A stretch of DNA of 5,208 nucleotides, taken from Bradyrhizobium sp. (lineage in GTDB: Bacteria; Pseudomonadota; Alphaproteobacteria; Rhizobiales; Xanthobacteraceae). This document shows positions 1-5,208 of this stretch, one piece after another (position 1 is the stretch's first letter; every line of letters starts with the position of its first letter). The notes under the pieces were generated by a model. The model worked only from the letters and a program-made list of their open reading frames with translations, did not search any database and was not told the DNA's origin. The stretch lies in contig JAICIT010000239.1 in NCBI GenBank assembly GCA_025960445.1, positions 1 to 5,208 of the forward strand. Direction: 5' to 3'. Both the position numbers and the translations under genes were made by a program.

Positions 1-128
1 AGAAACGGCAGTTCCGTTGATCCAGGGTTGCCGAACACTTTGCGAATGCCGAAGCCGCGCAAGAGTTCGAGCGTCGCCTGCTTGACGCTGACGGGCTTTG
101 TACTTGCTTTCGATCCTTCACGCGCCAA
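1..128 (-). CDS. Thiamine-diphosphate enzyme, benzoylformate decarboxylase-like (N-terminal fragment, runs off the window)
   Basis: Only the first 42 codons are present. The translation begins MAREGSKASTKPVSV and reaches VFGNPGSTELPF at residues 31-42. This motif is characteristic of the N-terminal (PYR) domain of benzoylformate decarboxylase and close relatives. By alignment from memory with the Pseudomonas putida enzyme, Ser37 matches active-site Ser26. The cofactor-activating glutamate (Glu47 there) would fall about 20 residues further on, outside the window. The start is TTG at 126-128. A TAA stop lies in frame 9 bases upstream, no ATG or GTG is available, and GGGAG sits 9 bases upstream. 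Known family members decarboxylate 2-oxo acids or ligate aldehydes in the cytoplasm using thiamine diphosphate and magnesium. Here the substrate is unknown. An acetolactate synthase-like or 2-hydroxyacyl-CoA lyase-like enzyme is possible, although the motif fits benzoylformate decarboxylase better. It follows the hydratase gene by 45 bases and is probably the next gene of the operon. Confidence 0.8.
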   Translation of the reverse strand, partial: MAREGSKASTKPVSVKQATLELLRGFGIRKVFGNPGSTELPF

Positions 129-137
129 GGTGAGTTA

Positions 138-142
138 CTCCC
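138..142 (-). promoter_or_regulatory. Ribosome binding site deciding a TTG start
   Basis: The minus strand reads GGGAG followed by 9 bases and then TTG (126-128). Because a TAA stop in the same frame directly follows GGGAG, the TTG is the only credible start for the thiamine-diphosphate enzyme. The good Shine-Dalgarno sequence supports initiation at this non-ATG codon. Confidence 0.65.
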
Positions 143-173
143 GGTAGCGAATCTCGATTGAGCAAGCGCAGGC

Positions 174-1028
174 TCACCACGTCGCGGTGCCCTTCATGGT
201 CGGCTGACCCGCCGAGTTCGCGGTCCACATCTCCATGCCGGCGCCGGCTTCATTGGCGTTGACGCTGAACTCACTGCCTTCAAACAGCGGCTGCACCCCA
301 CGATAAACAAACTTTTTCGGCGCGGTCCCGCCGTGGAGCTTGGCCGCGAATTCCACCAGGAATGCCGCCTGCATTGGTCCGTGGAAGATCAAGCCAGGAT
401 AGCCCTCAACCTTGGTGACATAGTCGCGGTCGTAGTGAATGCGGTGGCCGTTGAAGGTCAGCGCCGAATAGCGAAACAGCAGCACGGGATCGGCCATATG
501 GGTTTCGCGGTGCTTTGCAGTGGGCGGCGCAGTGGCCGGCTTCACCGGGGCCGAAGGCTCCGAGGTGGACATGTCGCGATAGACAATGTCCTGCCGCTCG
601 CGGATGGCCGCTCCGCGCGATGTCGTGATCAGATGGTCCACCGAAACGAAACACAGCATGCCGGTGCTGCCGGTTTTCATGGTCACGTCCGCGATGCGCG
701 AGGTTCGAGTGACCTCATCGCCGACGCGCAGCGCCTCAAATATTTCCAGCTCGCCGCCGGCCCACATCCGGCGTGGCAATGGCACGGGCGGCAGGAAGCC
801 GCCGCGGGTGGGATGCCCGTCAGGCCCCAGTTCCGACATCGGATAAACCTGCGGCGCGAGGCACCAGTGCACCGTGAATGGTGCGGCATCGCCCCGCTTC
901 GGCTCGTCGATATCCATGAACAACGTGGCGCGCAGTCCCTTGACCAGTTGCGCGGTGACGATATCGGAGGCTTGGGTGCTGCGGCCGACCCACTCGCGCA
1001 AATGATCCAGATCGGGTTTTTCAGTCAT
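174..1028 (-). CDS. Two-domain MaoC/HTD2-like (hot-dog) enoyl-CoA hydratase, mesaconyl-C4-CoA hydratase type
   Basis: This 284-residue protein has the layout of the FAS1-like dehydratase/HTD2 family, which includes mesaconyl-C4-CoA, itaconyl-CoA and related hydratases. Residues 1 to about 150 form a degenerate hot-dog domain (LREWVGRSTQASDIVT near the start, then LPPVPLPRRMWAGGELEI at 79-96). A linker rich in Pro, Ala, Ser and Thr spans 154-172. The C-terminal hot-dog domain carries the active-site stretch FNGHRIHYD (192-200) followed by EGYPGLIFHGP (208-218). His195 and His198 in this stretch are the likely catalytic region by analogy with R-specific hydratases. The expected reaction is reversible hydration of a 2-enoyl-CoA (or the reverse dehydration) in the cytoplasm. 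The ATG at 1026-1028 overlaps the TGA of the CoA-transferase as ATGA. There is no clear Shine-Dalgarno sequence, so translation is probably coupled. The family call is firm, but the exact acyl-CoA substrate cannot be deduced. Confidence 0.88.
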   Translation of the reverse strand: MTEKPDLDHLREWVGRSTQASDIVTAQLVKGLRATLFMDIDEPKRGDAAPFTVHWCLAPQVYPMSELGPDGHPTRGGFLPPVPLPRRMWAGGELEIFEALRVGDEVTRTSRIADVTMKTGSTGMLCFVSVDHLITTSRGAAIRERQDIVYRDMSTSEPSAPVKPATAPPTAKHRETHMADPVLLFRYSALTFNGHRIHYDRDYVTKVEGYPGLIFHGPMQAAFLVEFAAKLHGGTAPKKFVYRGVQPLFEGSEFSVNANEAGAGMEMWTANSAGQPTMKGTATW

Positions 1029-2155
1029 GAGGACTTAATCCGGGCACGGGAGGGTTTGGCGGTACTGATGCATTCACCGATGGCGGGGACGCCGCGATAA
1101 CGGCGCGGCGTGTCGATGAAGATGGCGGCGGGCGCCGGATAGCTCACCGGCCCGGCCGGCGTTTCGACCTCGATGCGGCGCAAATGCGGGTGCACCGCCA
1201 ACTCAGCCATCGAATTGACCTCGGCACAGGCGATATCTGCATCTGACAGGCGCTTCAACAGTTCGTCGCGCCTCATGGTGGCAAAGATCCGCCCAACGGT
1301 GTCATCGGTAAGCGCGCGATGGCGAACGCGCTCCACCATCGTCGAAAACCTGGGATCGTTGGGCAGATCAGGCCGTCCCAGAACATCCGAGCAAAGTTTT
1401 TTCCACTCGCGTTCGCTCTGGATCGAAATCAGGATGTCCTTGCCGTCGCCTGACCGAAACACGCCGTAAGGCGCGATCGATGGATGTGCAAGGCCCATCC
1501 GCTGCGGCGGGTTGCCGGCTTCGGCGTTGAGCAGCGGCACCGACAGCCAGTCGGCCATTACGTCGAACATGGAAATTCGGATGTCGGCGCCCCCGCCGTC
1601 GCGGGAGCGCGCGATCAACGCCTCGAGGATGGCGGCGTGCGCGGTCGCGCCGGTCGCGATATCGACGATCGACACGCCGACCCGCGACGGGCCGTCCGGC
1701 CCGCCGGTGATCGAGGCAAGCCCGCTTTCGGCCTGGATCAGGAGGTCGTAGGCCTTGCGGTGCGCGTAGGGACCCTCGTCGCCATAGCCGGAAATGGTGC
1801 AGCAGATCAGCTTGGGGTAGTCCTTGCGCAGGCGCTCCAGCGTGAATCCGAGCTTGTCCATCGAACCGGGCTTTAGGTTCTGGATCAAGACGTCGGCGCC
1901 GGCGATCAGGTCTTCGAGGTCGGCGCGGCCTTTGCTGGTGGCAAGATCGATCACCACGGAATCCTTGCCGCGGTTGAGCCAGACGAAATAGCTGCTTTGT
2001 CCTTTTGCCGCCGCATCGTAGCCGCGCGCAAAGTCGCCTTCCGGCCGCTCCACCTTGATGACGTGGGCGCCGGCGTCGGCCAGCCGCGAGCTGCAGAACG
2101 GCGCGGCGACCGCCTGTTCGACGGCAATGACGGTCAGTCCTTCAAGCGGCAGCAT
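1025..2155 (-). CDS. CaiB/BaiF family (class III) CoA-transferase
   Basis: The protein has 376 residues, close to the usual 380-430 of the family. It opens with LPLEGLTVIAVEQAVAAPF, the typical N-terminal beta-alpha unit. ADAGAHVIKVERPEGD (26-41), NRGKDSVVIDL (61-71), ADVLIQNLKPGSMDKLG (87-103) and ISGYGDEGPY (121-130) are classic CaiB/BaiF blocks. Asp137 in KAYDLLIQAESGL corresponds to the catalytic aspartate (Asp169 of formyl-CoA transferase), which forms acyl-anhydride and CoA-thioester intermediates. The enzyme moves CoA from one acyl-CoA to a free carboxylic acid, so it activates acids without ATP. It could instead be a racemase, since alpha-methylacyl-CoA racemase belongs to the same fold family, but the conserved transferase blocks favour transfer. 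The gene starts 9 bases after the acyl-CoA dehydrogenase, in the same frame, and overlaps the downstream hydratase by 4 bases. The donor and acceptor are unknown. Confidence 0.92.
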   Translation of the reverse strand: MLPLEGLTVIAVEQAVAAPFCSSRLADAGAHVIKVERPEGDFARGYDAAAKGQSSYFVWLNRGKDSVVIDLATSKGRADLEDLIAGADVLIQNLKPGSMDKLGFTLERLRKDYPKLICCTISGYGDEGPYAHRKAYDLLIQAESGLASITGGPDGPSRVGVSIVDIATGATAHAAILEALIARSRDGGGADIRISMFDVMADWLSVPLLNAEAGNPPQRMGLAHPSIAPYGVFRSGDGKDILISIQSEREWKKLCSDVLGRPDLPNDPRFSTMVERVRHRALTDDTVGRIFATMRRDELLKRLSDADIACAEVNSMAELAVHPHLRRIEVETPAGPVSYPAPAAIFIDTPRRYRGVPAIGECISTAKPSRARIKSS

Positions 2156-2161
2156 CTGTTG

Positions 2162-2166
2162 TCCTC
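2162..2166 (-). promoter_or_regulatory. Ribosome binding site of the CoA-transferase, overlapping the preceding stop codon
   Basis: The minus strand reads TGAGGACAACAGATG. GAGGA shares its first two bases with the acyl-CoA dehydrogenase TGA stop and ends 6 bases before the CoA-transferase ATG. The stop lies in the same frame only four codons upstream, so no earlier start is possible. The arrangement favours re-initiation by ribosomes finishing the upstream gene. Confidence 0.65.
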
Positions 2167-3331
2167 AGTAGGAGCGGGGCATGCCCAGCACGTGCTCGGC
2201 AAGGTAGGACAAGACCAGATTGGTCGAAATCGGCGCCACCTGATACAGCCGGGTCTCCCGGAACTTGCGCTCCACATCGTATTCCTCGGCAAACCCGAAA
2301 CCGCCGTGGGTCTGCACGCATGCGTTTGCGGCTTCCCAGGACGCGTCAGCCGCGAGCATCTTGGCCATGTTGGCCTCGGCGCCGCAATCGATGCCGGCTT
2401 CATACTTGCGCGTCGCTTCCTTGACCATCAGTTCGGCGGCGCGCATCGCCGCATAGGACTTGGCGATCGGGAACTGAATGCCCTGGTTCTGACCGATGGG
2501 ACGGCCGAACACCGCGCGCTCCTTGGCATAGCTGGAAGCCTTGGCGATGAACCATTTGGCGTCGCCGATGCATTCCGCGGCGATCAGGATGCGCTCGGCA
2601 TTCATTCCGGAGAGGATATAGCGGAAGCCCTTGCCTTCCTCGCCGACCAGGTTTTCGGCCGGAACGCGAAGATCAGTGAAGAAAACTTCCGTGGTCGAAT
2701 GGTTCATCATGGTGCGGATCGGGCTGATGGAGAGCCCGTGATCCTTGGCTTCCTTCATATCGACGATGAACACCGACAGGCCATCGGTGCGCTTCCTCGA
2801 TTTTTCTTTGGGCGTAGTTCGCGCCAACAGGAGCATCAGGTCGGAATATTCGGCGCGGCTGGTCCAGATCTTCTGGCCGTTGACGATGTAGCTGTCATTG
2901 CCTTCGCGCCTGGCAAAGGTCTTCAGCGATGAGGTATCGGTGCCGCTCGTCGGCTCGGTGACGCCGAACGCCTGCAGCCGTAATTGGCCGCTCGCGATCT
3001 TCGGAAGCCATTTGGCTTTTTGCTCGTCGCTGCCGTGCCGCAGCAGGGTGCCCATCGTGTACATCTGGGCGTGACAACCACCGCCGTTGCAGCCGGCGCG
3101 CTGGATTTCTTCGAGGATGGCGGCTGCCGCCGATAATTTCAGGCCGGCGCCGCCATATTCCTCCGGGATCAGTACCGAAAGATAGCCGGCCTCCGTCAGC
3201 GCGTCGACAAACGCCTGCGGATAGGCCATTTCGCGGTCCAGCTTGCGCCAATATTCGCCGGGGAATTGCGCGCACAGCTTGGCAACGGCGTCACGGATAT
3301 CGGCGTAGTCTTCTTGTTCTGTTGCGGTCAT
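2165..3331 (-). CDS. Acyl-CoA dehydrogenase family flavoprotein
   Basis: The 388-residue length is typical for a soluble FAD-dependent acyl-CoA dehydrogenase, which oxidises an acyl-CoA to the 2-enoyl-CoA and passes electrons to electron-transfer flavoprotein. The N-terminal helical domain includes VLIPEEYGGAGL (53-64). The first family signature is GVTEPTSGTDTSS (123-135), the FAD/substrate region includes NGQKIWTS (151-158), and the second signature begins QTHGGFGFAEEYDVERKFRE (340-359). The glutamate of the common C-terminal position (the YEGT site) is replaced by Gln364 in RLYQVAPIS. Glu246 in GMNAERILIAAE instead falls where isovaleryl-CoA and long-chain dehydrogenases carry their catalytic base. 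This suggests an active enzyme with the alternative geometry, often associated with branched or bulky substrates. The ATG at 3329-3331 is fixed by an in-frame TGA seven codons upstream, and only a weak GAG-type ribosome site is visible. Its product would feed the hydratase encoded downstream. Confidence 0.93.
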   Translation of the reverse strand: MTATEQEDYADIRDAVAKLCAQFPGEYWRKLDREMAYPQAFVDALTEAGYLSVLIPEEYGGAGLKLSAAAAILEEIQRAGCNGGGCHAQMYTMGTLLRHGSDEQKAKWLPKIASGQLRLQAFGVTEPTSGTDTSSLKTFARREGNDSYIVNGQKIWTSRAEYSDLMLLLARTTPKEKSRKRTDGLSVFIVDMKEAKDHGLSISPIRTMMNHSTTEVFFTDLRVPAENLVGEEGKGFRYILSGMNAERILIAAECIGDAKWFIAKASSYAKERAVFGRPIGQNQGIQFPIAKSYAAMRAAELMVKEATRKYEAGIDCGAEANMAKMLAADASWEAANACVQTHGGFGFAEEYDVERKFRETRLYQVAPISTNLVLSYLAEHVLGMPRSY

Positions 3332-3449
3332 CGTAGCTCGGCTGAGAGGTCAAGGCAGCGCGCCGCCGCGGCCGCCGTAAAGCCCCCGGAATGGGTGGGC
3401 TTCGGCGAGGCGCGGCGAATTCAAGCTGCTGTTCAAGGGTCTGTTCAAT
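3332..3449. other. 118-base spacer between the P450 and acyl-CoA dehydrogenase genes
   Basis: This is the largest gap in the window and carries no gene. On the minus strand it begins, just after the P450 stop, with three TTGAA units at exact 12-base spacing, then a run rich in GCC/GCG triplets around 3359-3377 that includes the palindrome GCGGCCGC. I see no GC-rich hairpin followed by a T run, so no intrinsic terminator is supported, and no convincing -35/-10 pair. It could hold a weak internal promoter or simply be a relaxed intra-operon gap. Confidence 0.5.
3420..3448. repeat. Short direct repeat, three TTCAA units at 12-base period
   Basis: On the plus strand TTCAA occurs at 3420-3424, 3432-3436 and 3444-3448, so the starts are exactly 12 bases apart. 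The last two units are part of an identical 8-base CTGTTCAA (3429-3436 and 3441-3448). It lies immediately downstream of the P450 stop codon. A protein-binding site, a small tandem duplication remnant or chance are all possible. Confidence 0.4.
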
Positions 3450-4724
3450 TCAGGAGGGAATGCGTACCGGCAGCGACTCGATCCCGCGCACGAAGCTCGA
3501 GTAGACCCGCTTCGGCTCGCCTACCACCTCGATGCGGTCGAACCGTTTCAGCATCTCCTGCCAAACGATTTTCAGTTGCAGTTCAGCGAGCCGCATGCCG
3601 ACGCAGCGGTGAATGCCGAATCCGAACGACAGATGCGTGCGGGGCCGGGCGCGATCGATGATGAACTCGTTGGGATTGTCGATGCCTTCCTCGTCACGAT
3701 TACCGCTGACGTACCACATCACCACCCGGTCGCCCTTGCGGATTTTCTTATCCCCGATCTCGGTATCGACCAGCGCGGTGCGGCGCATGTGGGCGAGCGG
3801 CGTTTGCCAGCGAATAACCTCCGGCACCATCGAGTCGATCAGCCCCGGATTGTCCCGCAGCTTTTCATACTGCTCGGGATATTCGTTCAGCGCCAGCACC
3901 GACCCGCTCATGGTGTTGCGCGTGGTATCATTGCCACCGACGATCAGCAGGATGATGTTGCCCATCAGGTTGTCGGCGTCCATGTGACGCGTGGCTTCAC
4001 TGTGCGCCATCATCGAGATCAGATCATTTCGCGGCTCGGCGTTGACGCGCTCGTTCCAGAGTCTCGAAAAATACGCCGCGCACTCATCCATCTCGGCGCG
4101 GCGCTGTTCCGCCGATTCAACGATCCCGCTTTTCGGCAACGCCGTCGATACGTCGGACCATCGGGTCAGCTTGCGGCGTTCCTCGAACGGAAAATCGAAC
4201 AGCGTTGCCAGCATCTGGGTAGTCAATTCGATCGATACCCGATCGACGAAATTGAAGGTCTCGTCGCGGGGCAGGGCGTCGAGAACTCTGCCGGTGCGCT
4301 CGCGGATCAGGATCGCAAGCTCGTCCAGATGCGTCGGCGTAAACATCGGCGACACGGTCTTGCGCTGGGCGGAGTGCCGCGGCTGATCCATCGCGATGAA
4401 GCTCGGCCAATCGTAGCCGGGGGGCACGTCCCGGATCGAGATACCACCAAGCGAGACGTCCGACGAGAAGACGCCGTGATTGGTGTCGACCTGCATGATG
4501 TCGTGGTATCGCGTCACCGACCAATACGGTTCGATCGGCGCATTCGTGCAGTAATGCACCGGTTCTTCCTTGCGCAGTCGCTCGAACCAGGGCCACAGCG
4601 TGTCATCCTGGAACAGCCGGGGCGCGCCGGGATGGAAGTCCTTTAGCGGCGTGGAATAGGCTTCTTCACGCGCCAGGCGTTGAAGTTCAGCCTTGTCCGG
4701 TCGGACGGGTGTCTGAATGTTCAT
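3450..4724 (-). CDS. CYP153-family cytochrome P450 (complete)
   Basis: The protein has 424 residues from the ATG at 4722-4724, matching the usual size of soluble bacterial CYP153 enzymes, and shows no signal peptide or membrane anchor. Landmarks are the oxygen-activating I-helix GGNDTT (263-268), the K-helix ExxR motif EVIR (302-305) and the heme loop [10 protein letters not shown] (367-376), with Cys374 as the heme-iron ligand. [24 protein letters not shown] and SSFV..I..LPVRI are characteristic of CYP153. Known members hydroxylate terminal methyl groups of alkanes, fatty acids, terpenes or alkyl aromatics, using ferredoxin and ferredoxin reductase. The reading frame stays open to an ATG at 4793, but that start would add 23 residues unlike the family and overlap the upstream P450 gene by 32 bases, so 4724 is preferred. 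GGGA about 11 bases upstream is a weak ribosome site. It lies 37 bases after a paralogous P450 gene. The precise substrate is unknown. Confidence 0.93.
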   Translation of the reverse strand: MNIQTPVRPDKAELQRLAREEAYSTPLKDFHPGAPRLFQDDTLWPWFERLRKEEPVHYCTNAPIEPYWSVTRYHDIMQVDTNHGVFSSDVSLGGISIRDVPPGYDWPSFIAMDQPRHSAQRKTVSPMFTPTHLDELAILIRERTGRVLDALPRDETFNFVDRVSIELTTQMLATLFDFPFEERRKLTRWSDVSTALPKSGIVESAEQRRAEMDECAAYFSRLWNERVNAEPRNDLISMMAHSEATRHMDADNLMGNIILLIVGGNDTTRNTMSGSVLALNEYPEQYEKLRDNPGLIDSMVPEVIRWQTPLAHMRRTALVDTEIGDKKIRKGDRVVMWYVSGNRDEEGIDNPNEFIIDRARPRTHLSFGFGIHRCVGMRLAELQLKIVWQEMLKRFDRIEVVGEPKRVYSSFVRGIESLPVRIPS

Positions 4725-4761
4725 AGGCGATTCGATCCCAATATCCTCGTCGGTAGCATGA

Positions 4762-5208
4762 TCAGCCGGCGATCCGGACTGGCAGGGTCTCATAGCCTTT
4801 CACAAAGCTCGAATACACCCGCTTGGGCTCCTCGACCAACTCAATCTTTCCAAAGCGCTTCAGGATTTCTTCCCAGATGATCTTCAACTGAAGCTCAGCG
4901 AGCCGGAGCCCGACGCAACGATGAATGCCGAACCCGAATGAGATATGGGTCCGCGGGCGGGCCCGGTCGATGATGAATTCGTAAGGGCGATCGATCACTT
5001 CTTCGTCGCGGTTGCCCGAGACGTACCACATCACGACCTTGTCGCCCTTGTTGATCTGCTTGCCGCGGAACTCGATGTCTTCAAGCGCGGTCCGCCGCAT
5101 GTGTGCCAAGGGCGTCTGCCAGCGGATCACTTCCGGCACGAAGCTGTCTATCAATTCGGGATTTTCTCGCAACTTGCGATACTGGTCCGGATTCTTGTTC
5201 AAGGCATA
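4762..5208 (-). CDS. CYP153-family cytochrome P450 (C-terminal fragment, 5' part outside the window)
   Basis: The visible 148 codons encode the C-terminal third of a P450. The frame is open to the window edge ([10 protein letters not shown] at the edge), and the homology begins in mid-protein just after the I-helix. The gene is therefore cut by the window, and the TTG at 5200-5202 is an internal leucine, not a start. Visible motifs are the K-helix ExxR (EVIR), [10 protein letters not shown], and the heme loop [10 protein letters not shown] with the cysteine ligand. Aligned without gaps to residues 277-424 of the neighbouring P450, 115 of 148 residues are identical by my hand count (about 78%), including the whole heme loop. 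It ends with a TGA at 4762-4764, 37 bases before the next P450 start. It is likely a hydroxylase with related but perhaps shifted substrate range. Whether the N-terminal part is intact cannot be seen. Confidence 0.92.
   Translation of the reverse strand, partial: YALNKNPDQYRKLRENPELIDSFVPEVIRWQTPLAHMRRTALEDIEFRGKQINKGDKVVMWYVSGNRDEEVIDRPYEFIIDRARPRTHISFGFGIHRCVGLRLAELQLKIIWEEILKRFGKIELVEEPKRVYSSFVKGYETLPVRIAG

Noticed and set aside
333..1100. Plus-strand open frame of 255 codons opposite the hydratase
   Set aside because: It has Arg/Gly-rich low-complexity translation, no motif, and complete overlap with a convincing hot-dog hydratase gene.
1997..2932. Plus-strand open frame of 311 codons opposite the acyl-CoA dehydrogenase and CoA-transferase
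   Set aside because: It runs across the junction of two well-supported genes on the other strand and shows no domain; it is a shadow of their codon bias.
3359..3377. GC-rich palindromic stretch (GCGGCCGC) as an intrinsic terminator
   Set aside because: There is no stable stem-loop of useful length followed by a T run on the minus strand; it looks like a GC-rich triplet run.
3576..4646. Plus-strand open frame of 356 codons opposite the complete P450
   Set aside because: It is antisense to a gene with all P450 motifs, its translation is rich in Arg, His and Gly with no recognisable domain, and long antisense frames are common in GC-rich genomes.
4725..4761. Promoter between the two P450 genes
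   Set aside because: The 37-base gap is too short and shows no -35/-10-like pair; it is better read as an intra-operon spacer.
4725..4793. A 23-codon N-terminal extension of the complete P450 starting at 4793
   Set aside because: It would overlap the end of the upstream P450 gene, and its residues look like an out-of-frame translation of that gene's tail; CYP153 proteins normally start near the MNIQTP position.
5200..5202. TTG as a start codon for a short 146-residue P450
   Set aside because: The frame is open to the window edge and the alignment with the paralog continues through this leucine, so it is an internal codon of a truncated gene.

Overview
The window is GC-rich DNA densely packed with genes, and every gene I can support lies on the minus strand. 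Codon usage, protein style and the gene set (CYP153-type P450s, class III CoA-transferase, two-domain MaoC hydratase) suggest an alphaproteobacterium, most likely of the Bradyrhizobium/Rhodopseudomonas kind. That placement is inferred from protein style, not from a marker gene. No RNA gene, mobile element, CRISPR array or integration scar is visible.

Transcription runs from high to low coordinates. In that order the window holds: the C-terminal third of a CYP153-family cytochrome P450 (cut by the window end); a complete second CYP153-family P450 that is its close tandem paralog; a 118-base spacer with a small 12-base-period repeat; an acyl-CoA dehydrogenase; a CaiB/BaiF (class III) CoA-transferase starting 9 bases after it; a two-domain MaoC/HTD2-like enoyl-CoA hydratase joined by an ATGA overlap; and, after a 44-45 base gap, the TTG-started N-terminus of a thiamine-diphosphate enzyme of benzoylformate decarboxylase type (cut by the other window end). 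The last gene is short in this window and easy to miss. It is supported by an upstream in-frame stop, a good Shine-Dalgarno sequence and a diagnostic GNPGS motif.

The spacing and overlaps indicate one operon, or two closely linked transcription units divided at the 118-base spacer. A reasonable reading is a catabolic route. The P450s oxidise a hydrophobic compound, typically at a terminal methyl group in this family. After oxidation to an acid, the CoA-transferase would activate it, the dehydrogenase would introduce an alpha,beta double bond, and the hydratase would add water. The thiamine enzyme would act on a 2-oxo acid or 2-hydroxyacyl-type intermediate. The substrate cannot be read from the sequence. 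The alcohol and aldehyde dehydrogenases and the ferredoxin/ferredoxin reductase needed by this scheme are not in the window.

The points most worth a second look are the unusual gene combination, the two P450 paralogs kept side by side at about 78% identity over the visible part, and the acyl-CoA dehydrogenase, whose usual C-terminal catalytic glutamate position carries glutamine while a glutamate sits at the isovaleryl-CoA/long-chain-type position.
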